From Anaerobacillus sp. (GTDB taxonomy: Bacteria > Bacillota > Bacilli > Bacillales > Anaerobacillaceae), in contig SKSA01000122.1 in assembly GCA_007118195.1 (NCBI GenBank), forward strand, positions 1 to 9,668: DNA of 9,668 nucleotides, written 5' to 3'. The position numbers and the translations under genes are program-made. The number at the start of each line of letters is the position of its first letter. The stretch's first letter is position 1. Below the pieces are notes generated by a model. The model was not told where the DNA came from. It did no database searches and was given only the letters and a program-made list of their open reading frames with translations. Positions 1 through 6,633 of the stretch are shown one piece after another.

Positions 1-119
1 CGCATTATGAAGATTATGAATTAATTACAAAATTATCAAAGGGACTTGGTACACCAATGAAGGGCATTGAAATTTCAAGTTTAGATCCTTCTGAGCGTAT
101 GCAAGAGCGTGGCTGGTAA
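1..119 (+). CDS. 3' end of an unidentified protein (partial)
   Basis: An open frame enters from the left edge (first full codon at base 3) and ends at a TAA at 117-119, giving 38 visible residues that end in [12 protein letters not shown]. The fragment is hydrophilic, rich in charged residues, and has no membrane segment. The codon pattern looks coding, and an intrinsic terminator follows about 50 bases downstream, which supports a real gene end. I do not recognise the family. A cytoplasmic tail of a transporter or the end of a soluble enzyme are both possible. Because it lies just upstream of the ectoine genes on the same strand it may belong to the same island, but the terminator separates the transcripts. 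Confidence 0.6.
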   Translation, partial: HYEDYELITKLSKGLGTPMKGIEISSLDPSERMQERGW

Positions 120-169
120 AAATTGATATATGATAAGAATATTTTAGAACATTTATTCTACTAGAGTTT

Positions 170-204
170 AAGTCGGTTCCTATTTAGGAATCGGCTTTTT
201 AATT
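170..204 (+). terminator. Rho-independent terminator of the upstream gene
   Basis: Arm AGTCGGTTCC (171-180) pairs with GGAATCGGCT (187-196) through ten pairs, two of them G-U, around the loop TATTTA. One more A-T pair (170/197) can form. A T run (196-200) and then AATTTT follow directly. Stem, short loop and U tract in this order fit an intrinsic terminator acting on the gene that ends at 119. Confidence 0.85.
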
Positions 205-304
205 TTACTTTTTAATGCCAGAAAAATCGCTATAGTCATTAATAGGTTCAACTTTGTAGTCAAAATTTAGAAAAAAAGAGTCTGAAGTTCATACAGTTTA
301 GCGA

Positions 305-333
305 TTGTTATCAAATGACAAACATTTTATGAT
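305..333 (+). promoter_or_regulatory. candidate sigmaA promoter for the first ectoine hydrolase operon
   Basis: TTGTTA (305-310) and TATGAT (328-333) are separated by exactly 17 bases and match the sigmaA consensus at 4/6 and 5/6 positions. It is the best pair I found between the terminator at 170-200 and the gene at 592. If used, it would give an untranslated leader of roughly 250 bases, which is long for a simple operon. AT-rich DNA yields chance matches, so this is a prediction only. Confidence 0.45.
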
Positions 334-397
334 TGTAGCATAATTTAAAAACTGATAAATCGACCAATTGAATAACTACTTTATTGTTTTAATCGTA

Positions 398-436
398 GGA
401 GGAGATAGAGTGGAAAAAATGACTAATTTTACTTAA
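398..436 (+). other. possible leader minicistron (8 codons) with strong RBS
   Basis: A perfect AGGAGG (398-403) is followed six bases later by GTG (410-412) and an open frame MEKMTNFT that stops at TAA (434-436). The spacing is ideal for translation initiation, and this is one of the strongest Shine-Dalgarno sequences in the window, yet it serves only eight codons. It may be a short leader peptide in the mRNA leader, or the remnant start of a decayed gene, since all frames close soon after. There is no run of one amino acid codon that would suggest classical attenuation. Confidence 0.35.
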
Positions 437-444
437 ATTCTTCA

Positions 445-462
445 TACAATTTGCTAATTGTA
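445..462 (+). promoter_or_regulatory. inverted repeat TACAATT-N4-AATTGTA (possible operator)
   Basis: TACAATT (445-451) and AATTGTA (456-462) form a perfect 7-bp inverted repeat around TGCT, an 18-bp site with the symmetry of a dimeric repressor operator. It lies downstream of the candidate promoter and upstream of the hydrolase start. Palindromes also occur by chance in AT-rich DNA. Confidence 0.3.
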
Positions 463-478
463 CAGAAAGTAAATACTA

Positions 479-523
479 GATAATATATAATTATCACTTT
501 GGTTATCTGAAAATTGCCAAAGT
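479..523 (+). repeat. two further inverted repeats in the leader
   Basis: GATAAT (479-484) pairs perfectly with ATTATC (490-495) around ATATA. Next to it, ACTTTGG (496-502) pairs perfectly with CCAAAGT (517-523) around a 14-base loop. Both would be present in the leader RNA if transcription starts near 340. No U tract follows, so they are not terminators. They could be RNA structures or protein sites. I recognise no known riboswitch or T-box features here. Confidence 0.35.
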
Positions 524-591
524 TTGAAAGAAATGAATAATAACAACTTCTGAATAGTTCGCTACATAGAAAGGGCGTGATTATAATATTA

Positions 592-1773
592 GTGTTTTCA
601 TATTCTGAATATAAAGAAAGGATTAGAAAAACAAAACAAAGCATGGAAAAACAAGGAATTGAGGTGCTATTAGTAACTAATCCAGCGAATATGAATTACC
701 TTTCTGGTTATGATGCATGGTCATTTTATGTTCATCAAATGCTCATTCTAATTATAGATGAAGAGCAGCCAATCTGGATTGGTAGAGGGCAAGATGCAAA
801 TGGTGCTAAAGTCACCACCTGGTTATACCATGAAAATATTATTTCTTATCCTGATGATTATGTCCAATCATCAACTAAGCATCCTATGGACTTTGTTGCA
901 GATATTTTAAAACAAATAGGTCAATCAACTAGAACAATAGGTGTTGAGATGGACGCTTATTACTTTTCCGCAAAAGCTTTTGAACATTTAAAAAGAGGTT
1001 TACCTAATGCGGAATTTAAGGATACGACCACTCTAGTAAATTGGATAAAAATAATTAAATCAGATCAAGAAATTACCTACATGAAACGAGCTGCACAGAT
1101 TGTCGAAAAGGCGATGTCGGCAGGGATAAATACAATAGCTGAAAATGTAAGAGAATGCGATGTTGCGGCAAATATCTATCAAGCTCAAATTAGTGGAACA
1201 GAAATGTTTGGAGGTGATTATCCTTCTATTGTTCCGCTCCTCCCTTCAGGCGAAAAAACGTCAACACCTCATTTGACCTGGACGGAGGATCGCTATAAAA
1301 ACGGAGATACAGTGATTTTAGAGTTAGCAGGGTGTTATAAGCGCTACCACTCTCCTTTAGCAAGAACAGTAGTAATTGGGGCACCATCAGAAGAAGTGAA
1401 AACCCTTTCAGATGTAGTGTTAGAGGGTATGAATTCAGTATTTGAGATCATCAAACCTGGAATAACATGTCAAGAGGTTGAAGAGGTCTGGAGAAAAACT
1501 ATCGAGAAAAGAGGTTATAAAAAGGAATCTCGAATTGGTTATTCGATAGGACTGAACTACCCACCTGATTGGGGAGAACATACTGCAAGTATACGAAAGG
1601 GTGACTTAACTGTACTACAACCCAATATGACATTTCATATGATTCCAGGAATTTGGTATGAAGACTTTGGAGTAGAATTTAGTGAATCATTTATCGTCAC
1701 AGAAAAAGGCTGTGAATTGTTAGCGAATTTCCCTAGGGAACTATTTATTCAAGAAAGTAAAGTAGTAGTCTAG
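592..1773 (+). CDS. doeA: ectoine hydrolase EutD/DoeA, M24 (creatinase/aminopeptidase P) fold, copy 1
   Basis: About 393 residues, close to the roughly 400 of known EutD/DoeA. The family opens the ring of ectoine (and often 5-hydroxyectoine) to N-alpha-acetyl-2,4-diaminobutyrate in the cytoplasm. Signature blocks are visible: GYDAWSFYVHQ near the N-terminus, GRGQDANGAK, KHPMDF, GGDYPSIVPLLPSG, LELAGCYKRYHSPLART (243-259), GLNYPPDWGEHT (320-331) and FHMIPGIW (348-355). The usual M24 metal ligands appear lost: Glu244 sits in the first Asp position, Pro255 in the second, Tyr317 replaces the GHGIG His, Ile351 the Glu of EPG, and Ser364 the last Glu. This fits EutD, which works through an unusual covalent intermediate, rather than a peptidase. 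I prefer GTG 592 to the in-frame GTG 577: the RBS-like stretch AAAGGGCGTGATT (571-583) overlaps GTG 577, and copy 2 aligns exactly from GTG 592. The eutC-like gene follows after 36 bases. Confidence 0.88.
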   Translation: MFSYSEYKERIRKTKQSMEKQGIEVLLVTNPANMNYLSGYDAWSFYVHQMLILIIDEEQPIWIGRGQDANGAKVTTWLYHENIISYPDDYVQSSTKHPMDFVADILKQIGQSTRTIGVEMDAYYFSAKAFEHLKRGLPNAEFKDTTTLVNWIKIIKSDQEITYMKRAAQIVEKAMSAGINTIAENVRECDVAANIYQAQISGTEMFGGDYPSIVPLLPSGEKTSTPHLTWTEDRYKNGDTVILELAGCYKRYHSPLARTVVIGAPSEEVKTLSDVVLEGMNSVFEIIKPGITCQEVEEVWRKTIEKRGYKKESRIGYSIGLNYPPDWGEHTASIRKGDLTVLQPNMTFHMIPGIWYEDFGVEFSESFIVTEKGCELLANFPRELFIQESKVVV

Positions 1774-1809
1774 GAGATTACTAGTGAAACGAACCTAGGG
1801 GGTGAAAAA

Positions 1810-2790
1810 ATGATTATTTTTAAGGAAGATGAAATAAAAAAACACATTCAAATTAATAGAGAATCTATTTTTGTAATTGAGGCAGGATTCAGTAGTTTAG
1901 ATGCTGGCATGGTGACAATGCCCCCAATAATGAGAGTTGATATACCAGAAAATAACGGGGAAGTTGACATGAAGACAGCTTATATAGCGGGTTGTGATAA
2001 ATTTGCTGTAAAAATTTCTTCAGGATTTTTTAATAATTATCAGCTTGGATTACCTAGTGGAAGCGGAATGATGACTTTACTGAGTACTATAACCGGAGTT
2101 CCACAAGCAATTTTGCTAGACAATGGATATTTAACTCATATAAGAACGGCAGTTGCTGGGGCGATAGCTGCAAAATATTTAGCTAAAAAGAACGTTGAAA
2201 CAGTAGGTATTATAGGAACTGGAAGCCAAGCCCGCTATCAGTTGGAAGCTTTAAAGTTAGTAAGAGACTTTAAAAAAGTTATTGTTTATGGAAAAACACC
2301 AAGCAGAGTAAATCAATTTATAAATGATATGAAGAGTGTCTTAGACGTTGAAATTTATTCTAGTGCTTCTATTGAAAGTCTAGTAAAAGACAGTGAGGTA
2401 GTAATTACAACAACGCCATCACAAAGCCCACTCATTAAAGCAGAGTGGCTTCATCCCGGGCTTCACATTACGTCGATGGGTTCGGATGCAGAGCACAAAC
2501 AAGAACTTGAAGCTGAGGTATTAGCCAAAGCAGACCATTTAGTATGTGATGTGAAAGCACAATGTTTTGTTCTTGGTGAGCTTCACCACGGTTTAGAACA
2601 AGGAACGATTACACGTGATTCATTAATTACGGAAATCGGTGAGTTAACATCTGGTAAAAAAAATGGTCGCACTAAAGATGATCAAATTACAATTTGCGAT
2701 TTAACAGGTACAGGAGTGCAGGATACAGCGATTGCTATTTATGCTTATGAACGATTAGTAAAAAGGAACTTAGGTGAGGGAATTTCATAA
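1810..2790 (+). CDS. eutC: EutC-like protein, ornithine cyclodeaminase/mu-crystallin family
   Basis: A 326-residue NAD(P)-dependent family member of normal length. Visible marks are the LTHIRTAVAGAIAAKYLA block before residue 128, the dinucleotide-binding loop GIIGTGSQAR (133-142), the SMGSDAEHKQEL block, and the C-terminal DLTGTGVQDTAIA. The GSDA-x-KQEL block is typical of the EutC and alanine dehydrogenase-like branches rather than true ornithine cyclodeaminase. In ectoine-degrading proteobacteria EutC is encoded beside EutD and is thought to act with EutB in the hydroxyectoine branch, reducing an imine intermediate; that role is inferred here. It follows the hydrolase by 36 bases with a strong RBS (AGGGGGTGA, 1797-1805), so the two are probably co-transcribed. 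No EutB is visible. Alternative substrates are other amino or imino acids. Confidence 0.75.
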   Translation: MIIFKEDEIKKHIQINRESIFVIEAGFSSLDAGMVTMPPIMRVDIPENNGEVDMKTAYIAGCDKFAVKISSGFFNNYQLGLPSGSGMMTLLSTITGVPQAILLDNGYLTHIRTAVAGAIAAKYLAKKNVETVGIIGTGSQARYQLEALKLVRDFKKVIVYGKTPSRVNQFINDMKSVLDVEIYSSASIESLVKDSEVVITTTPSQSPLIKAEWLHPGLHITSMGSDAEHKQELEAEVLAKADHLVCDVKAQCFVLGELHHGLEQGTITRDSLITEIGELTSGKKNGRTKDDQITICDLTGTGVQDTAIAIYAYERLVKRNLGEGIS

Positions 2791-2814
2791 TTACCTAAAT
2801 CGAGCCATATCAAA

Positions 2815-2854
2815 CTATATGTAGTTGCGAACGACTTAACGCAACTACATATAG
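2815..2854 (+). terminator. perfect 15-bp hairpin after the eutC-like gene (terminator-like, no U tract)
   Basis: CTATATGTAGTTGCG (2815-2829) is exactly complementary to 2840-2854 around a 10-base loop (AACGACTTAA). It starts 25 bases after the eutC-like stop. The sequence after it (ATACTTAATGG) has no T run, so it is not a textbook intrinsic terminator. It could be a weak or factor-assisted terminator working in both directions, or an mRNA 3'-end stabiliser. A new candidate promoter follows 20 bases downstream, which suits a transcript boundary here. Confidence 0.55.
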
Positions 2855-2873
2855 ATACTTAATGGCGATAATA

Positions 2874-2902
2874 TTGAATTATGAAATTCATTAAGGTATA
2901 AC
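2874..2902 (+). promoter_or_regulatory. candidate sigmaA promoter with overlapping palindrome
   Basis: TTGAAT (2874-2879) and TATAAC (2897-2902) are separated by 17 bases and match consensus at 4/6 and 5/6 positions. The palindrome TGAATT-ATGA-AATTCA (2875-2890) covers the -35 box and part of the spacer, a usual place for a repressor site. A wider inverted repeat, TTAATGG (2859-2865) and CCATTAA (2902-2908), brackets the promoter. It would drive the PLP enzyme gene at 2957, leaving a leader of about 45 bases. Confidence 0.5.
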
Positions 2903-2956
2903 CATTAATTAAAAATAGATTGAAAAAAAATTATCTAAAATAAGGAGTGTTTTAAA

Positions 2957-4165
2957 ATGACAGAAAACAAAAACATTAATATCGGAACAAAATCAGTGTG
3001 GGCCGGAGAGAAAGATTATCTAGTACATGGGGCATCTCAAGTACCGGTTGTTCATAGTGTTGCTTATACTTACGAGGATATGGATGAATGGTATGAAGTA
3101 GCTACAGGGAAGAGAGCAGGTCATATTTATGGTCGTAATACAAATCCAACGGTTCAAGCTTTTGAAGATAAAATAAAAATTCTTGAAGGTGCAGAAGCTG
3201 CTACAAGTTTTTCAACAGGAATGGCAGCGATCAGTGACACTTTGTCCACGCTATTAGTGCCAGGAGATCGCATTGTCACAATTAAAGATACGTATGGTGG
3301 AACAAATAAAATCTTTACGGAATTCTTACCTAGATTAAACATTGAAGTACAGTTATGTGAAACAGGAAATCATGAAGATCTCGAAGCTGAAATAGCCAAA
3401 GGATGTAAAGTATTATACTTAGAAACGCCAACAAATCCAACAGTGAAAATTACAGATATTGAGAGAATGGCAAGGGCTGGAAAAGCTGTTGGTGCAACAG
3501 TAGTCATCGATAATACATTTGCAACTCCTATCAATCAAAACCCACTTAACTTCGGTGTAGATTTAGTTATTCATAGTGCAACGAAGTTTCTAGGTGGTCA
3601 TGCGGATGCTCTAGGCGGTGTTGTTTGTGGATCAAAAGAACTAGTAGAGAAAATCTATCATTACCGTGAAATCAATGGTGCCACAATGGATCCGATGGCA
3701 GCTTACCTTATTTTAAGAGGAATGAAAACATTACACTTACGTGTAAAACAACAATGTGAAAGTGCAATGAAAATAGCAAAATATTTACAAACGGTAGATA
3801 TTGTCGAAGCTGTTTATTATCCGGGCTTAGAAACTCATCCTGGGCATGACATTGCCAAGAAGCAAATGAGTGGATTTGGAGGAATGTTTAGCTTTGCAGT
3901 AAAGGGTGGAGTAGATACAGTAAGAGATTTATTACCACAATTAAAATTTGCAAATCGTGCAGCAAACCTTGGTGCCGTTGAAACAACAGTAGGACCTGCT
4001 AGAACTACTAGCCATGTTGAGTGTACACCTGAAGAACGTGCAGCGGTAGGAATTCCAGAAGGCTTAATTCGTTATTCAACTGGAATTGAAGATGTTGAAG
4101 ATTTAATTGCAGATTTACAACAGGCATTTGAATATGTTGCTCAAAAAAATAGTGTGAAACTTTAA
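2957..4165 (+). CDS. PLP enzyme of the cystathionine gamma-synthase / Cys-Met metabolism family
   Basis: 402 residues, full length for this fold-type-I PLP family. Residues seen: YGRNTNPT with Tyr58/Arg60 (phosphate contact from the neighbouring subunit), the FSTGMAAI loop, TYGGT with the likely catalytic Tyr113, LETPTNPT, VIDNTFATP, and SATKFLGGH with the PLP lysine Lys210. Members do beta/gamma elimination or replacement on homoserine esters, cystathionine or methionine. The methionine gamma-lyase Cys is absent (YGGT, not YGCT). No methionine or cysteine genes are nearby, so a role in the ectoine pathway is inferred: an elimination or deamination on diaminobutyrate or hydroxy-diaminobutyrate (a stand-in for EutB), or on homoserine made by the dehydrogenase-like neighbour. 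AAGGAG (2942-2947) sits nine bases before ATG. It has its own candidate promoter and a terminator-like hairpin. An ordinary methionine-metabolism enzyme remains possible. Confidence 0.75.
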   Translation: MTENKNINIGTKSVWAGEKDYLVHGASQVPVVHSVAYTYEDMDEWYEVATGKRAGHIYGRNTNPTVQAFEDKIKILEGAEAATSFSTGMAAISDTLSTLLVPGDRIVTIKDTYGGTNKIFTEFLPRLNIEVQLCETGNHEDLEAEIAKGCKVLYLETPTNPTVKITDIERMARAGKAVGATVVIDNTFATPINQNPLNFGVDLVIHSATKFLGGHADALGGVVCGSKELVEKIYHYREINGATMDPMAAYLILRGMKTLHLRVKQQCESAMKIAKYLQTVDIVEAVYYPGLETHPGHDIAKKQMSGFGGMFSFAVKGGVDTVRDLLPQLKFANRAANLGAVETTVGPARTTSHVECTPEERAAVGIPEGLIRYSTGIEDVEDLIADLQQAFEYVAQKNSVKL

Positions 4166-4178
4166 GTGATTGTTATTG

Positions 4179-4226
4179 GATATGCTTATTCTTGCTGCTA
4201 GGAATAAGCATATCATTCTCTTCAAT
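4179..4226 (+). terminator. terminator-like hairpin after the PLP enzyme gene
   Basis: GATATGCTTATTC (4179-4191) is exactly complementary to 4202-4214, and one G-U and one A-T pair can extend the stem inward. It begins 13 bases after the stop codon. The following ATTCTCTTCAAT is T-rich but interrupted, so termination may be partial and allow some read-through into the M20 gene. Confidence 0.6.
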
Positions 4227-4238
4227 ATACTAATTAAC

Positions 4239-4266
4239 TTTAGAAATAAATGAACGAACAGATAAT
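4239..4266 (+). promoter_or_regulatory. weak candidate promoter for the amidohydrolase operon
   Basis: TTTAGA (4239-4244) and GATAAT (4261-4266) are 16 bases apart and match the sigmaA consensus at 4/6 and 5/6 positions. They lie between the hairpin and the M20 start. Read-through from the upstream gene is an equally good explanation for expression. Confidence 0.25.
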
Positions 4267-4319
4267 TAACAAAACCCACTTCGTAGATTGTATTTTCCTT
4301 TAATATGGAGGTAGAGAAC

Positions 4320-5558
4320 ATGGTTAAAACTGATAAATCGATGGGTCAAAAAGTAGCAGCACTTGCAAACGAACTCATCAATTGGCGACGAAAGTTACAT
4401 TCTTTTCCTGAGTTGAGTTTTCAAGAATATGAAACAGCAAAATTTATCGCTGAAATTTTAAGAAGTATCGAAGGAATGGATGTAAAAACAGAGGTGGCTA
4501 AAACAGGGGTTGTAGGGACGCTTAGTTCTGGAGAAGGTCCGACAATTGCTCTGAGAGCTGACATCGATGCTCTACCAATTGTTGATGAAAAAGTTCAAGA
4601 ATATTGTTCAAAAAATGAAGGTGTTATGCACGCATGCGGACATGACGCACATGCAGCGATTTTATTAGGAGTAGCTCAGTTACTCGGTCAAAGTTTTAAA
4701 AAAGGTGAAGTAAAAGGAACGGTTAAATTTATTTTTCAGCCATCTGAAGAGGCTCTTGATGAACACGGTTTATCAGGTGCACCGTATATGATACGGGAAG
4801 GAGTTTTAGATCAAGTTGATGCCATATTAGCTCTTCATATGTGTCCATGGCGTCCTGTTGGTGAAGTCCAAGTAAATGATGGTTACAGTATGTCAAATGT
4901 CGATGTTTTTAAAGGGAAAATAATCGGTACAGGTGGACATGGAGCTTATCCACATTTAGGTACAGATCCAATTTGGATGCTAGGGCCATTTCTTCAGGTA
5001 GTTCATGGGATTGTGGCAAGGAAGGTATCTCCTTTAGATCCAGCTGTAGTAAGTATTGGTAAAATTCAGGCAGGTACTGCAAGCAATATCATTCCTTCAG
5101 AAGTAGAAATAGAAGGAACGATTCGAAGTTATAGCTCAGAGGTTAGAGAATTTTTGGTGAAAGAAGTAGAGAGTGCATTTAAATTCGTTGAATCATTAGG
5201 TGGCACTTATAGTGTTGAAGTTGAACTTGGAGAACCAGCTTTAAAAAATAATCCTGAAGTCAATCGTTGGATTGTGGATACAATTAATGACTTATATCCT
5301 GAAATGAACATTTTTAAAAGTCCATTTGGTCTAGGCGGAGAAGATTTTGGTCATATGACAGAAGTTGTTCCGGGGGCTATGTTCTTTATAGGTTGTGCAA
5401 TGCCTGATGGAATTCAAAGAGATCTTCACACTCCTACTTTTGACATTGATGAGAGATGTTTACCAATTGGTACAGCGATTTTAGCTGAAACTGCTAAACG
5501 GTATTTGAACGGACAGGTACGATTAATGAATGATAAACATGATTGGAAGGTGGTCTAG
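4320..5558 (+). CDS. M20 family amidohydrolase, probable N-acetyl-diaminobutyrate deacetylase
   Basis: About 412 residues, in the M20D group with hippurate, IAA-amino acid and N-acetyl-diaminopimelate hydrolases. Seen in order: LRADIDALPI, HACGHDAH with ligands Cys106 and His108, FQPSEE with catalytic Glu143 and ligand Glu144, ALHMCPW with His173, GTGGHGAYPH at the start of the dimerisation domain, GTASNIIPSEVEIEGTIRS, LGGEDFGHM, and LHTPTFDIDE with ligand His370. The catalytic set is complete. From context I infer that it removes the acetyl group from the ectoine hydrolase product, giving 2,4-diaminobutyrate. The known pathway uses the unrelated EutE/DoeB (AstE/AspA family) for this step. 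ATG 4320 is the likely start because GGAGGT (4307-4312) lies seven bases before it; the in-frame ATG at 4305 overlaps that RBS. The next gene starts three bases after its stop. Confidence 0.85.
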   Translation: MVKTDKSMGQKVAALANELINWRRKLHSFPELSFQEYETAKFIAEILRSIEGMDVKTEVAKTGVVGTLSSGEGPTIALRADIDALPIVDEKVQEYCSKNEGVMHACGHDAHAAILLGVAQLLGQSFKKGEVKGTVKFIFQPSEEALDEHGLSGAPYMIREGVLDQVDAILALHMCPWRPVGEVQVNDGYSMSNVDVFKGKIIGTGGHGAYPHLGTDPIWMLGPFLQVVHGIVARKVSPLDPAVVSIGKIQAGTASNIIPSEVEIEGTIRSYSSEVREFLVKEVESAFKFVESLGGTYSVEVELGEPALKNNPEVNRWIVDTINDLYPEMNIFKSPFGLGGEDFGHMTEVVPGAMFFIGCAMPDGIQRDLHTPTFDIDERCLPIGTAILAETAKRYLNGQVRLMNDKHDWKVV

Positions 5559-5561
5559 TGT

Positions 5562-6602
5562 ATGAGCCATAAATTAGCACTTATCGGATTCGGAGGGGTT
5601 GGCCAGGGATTAGCAGAGATTCTATGTGAACGAGGCGAAAAGCTATATAAAGAAGTAGGGTTCGATTCGAAAGTAGTTGCTATTACGGACATGATGAAGG
5701 GGGCAATTTACGATCCAAAAGGAATTGATCTTGAAAAAGCCTTACAGGTTGTAAAAGAAACGGGTTCTTTAGATGGCTATCCAGAATCTCCAGGTTTGAT
5801 CAGGAATTGGGATAGTTTAAAGACAATTAGTGAAAGTAATGCGGATACAATCGTTGAGGTAACCTTTACAGATGTAAAAACAGGCCAACCAGCAATTGAC
5901 CACTGTAAAGCTGCATTTGAAAGTGGAAAAAATGTAGTAATGAGTAATAAAGGTCCTGTAGCTTTAGCGTTTCATGAATTGTCAGAACTTGCTAAGAAAA
6001 ACAATGTTCGTTGGGAGTTTGAAGGAACCGTAATGAGTGGTACTCCCGCCTTACGAATGCCTATTACTACACTTGCAGGAAATGAAATTACTGAAATTTG
6101 CGGCATTTTAAATGGTACAACGAACTATATCTTGACAAAAATGGAAGATGGCTTATCTTATGAAGCAGCGTTGAAAGAAGCACAGGAACTAGGATATGCA
6201 GAGGCAGATCCTACAAGTGATGTTGAAGGGTATGATGCTAGATATAAAATTGTTATTCTTTCAAATACGATTATGAAAGCACCATTAACTGTAGAACAAG
6301 TTAAGTGTGAGGGGATCAGTCATTTAACATTAGATGATATAAAGCGTGCAAAATCAGAAGGTATGCGTTGGAAACTATTGGCACGTGCAAAAAAAGTAGG
6401 AGAGGAAGTAATAGCAAGTGTCGGTCCCGAATGTCTCCAAGAAACCGATTCGCTAGCTTCTATTCAAGGGGCAACTAATGCAATTACATTTGATTGTGAT
6501 CTTTCAGGACCAATTACATTAAGTGGTGCTGGAGCTGGCCGCATTGAGACAGGTTTTTCCCTTCTTATTGACTTGATAAATATTGAAAGAAAGCAACTAT
6601 AA
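5562..6602 (+). CDS. homoserine-dehydrogenase-like oxidoreductase without ACT domain
   Basis: 346 residues. An N-terminal Rossmann fold has GFGGVGQG (residues 9-16). MSNKGPVA (K130) and FEGTVMSGTPALRMPITTLAGNEI follow, then GILNGTTNYIL. The family signature is complete, AxxxGYAxxDPxxDVxGYDxxxK, with Asp225 and Lys229 in the places of the yeast catalytic Asp219/Lys223. The protein ends near residue 346, so the regulatory ACT domain of biosynthetic Bacillus-type enzymes (about 430 residues) is missing. That, together with tight coupling to the amidohydrolase (three bases apart, RBS GGTGGT 5549-5554 inside the upstream gene) and to the aldehyde dehydrogenase, points to a catabolic role. It may interconvert aspartate semialdehyde and homoserine, or oxidatively deaminate diaminobutyrate to the semialdehyde in place of the missing aminotransferase DoeD. 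The family is firm; the substrate is inference. Confidence 0.82.
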   Translation: MSHKLALIGFGGVGQGLAEILCERGEKLYKEVGFDSKVVAITDMMKGAIYDPKGIDLEKALQVVKETGSLDGYPESPGLIRNWDSLKTISESNADTIVEVTFTDVKTGQPAIDHCKAAFESGKNVVMSNKGPVALAFHELSELAKKNNVRWEFEGTVMSGTPALRMPITTLAGNEITEICGILNGTTNYILTKMEDGLSYEAALKEAQELGYAEADPTSDVEGYDARYKIVILSNTIMKAPLTVEQVKCEGISHLTLDDIKRAKSEGMRWKLLARAKKVGEEVIASVGPECLQETDSLASIQGATNAITFDCDLSGPITLSGAGAGRIETGFSLLIDLINIERKQL

Positions 6603-6633
6603 TTAAACTCTCAGTGAAAGGTGGTAATAAAAA

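Noticed and set aside
225..306. Inverted pair AATCGCTA (225-232) and TAGCGATT (299-306)
   Set aside because: Arms are 66 bases apart with nothing else paired between; probably chance, although the right arm touches the candidate -35 box.
429..644. Minus-strand open frame of 71 codons across the leader and hydrolase start
   Set aside because: Low-complexity, hydrophobic and AT-driven translation overlapping the start of a well-supported gene, with no evident family.
592..1773. Annotation as Xaa-Pro peptidase or creatinase
   Set aside because: The metal ligands are absent and the EutD-specific blocks (FYVHQ, GRGQDANGAK, GLNYPPDWGEHT) are present.
4305..4319. Upstream ATG for the M20 amidohydrolase
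   Set aside because: This ATG overlaps the GGAGGT that is ideally placed for ATG 4320, and it has no RBS of its own.
4115..4321. Minus-strand open frame between the PLP enzyme and the amidohydrolase
   Set aside because: It spans the terminator-like hairpin and both gene ends; the composition is that of AT-rich intergenic DNA.
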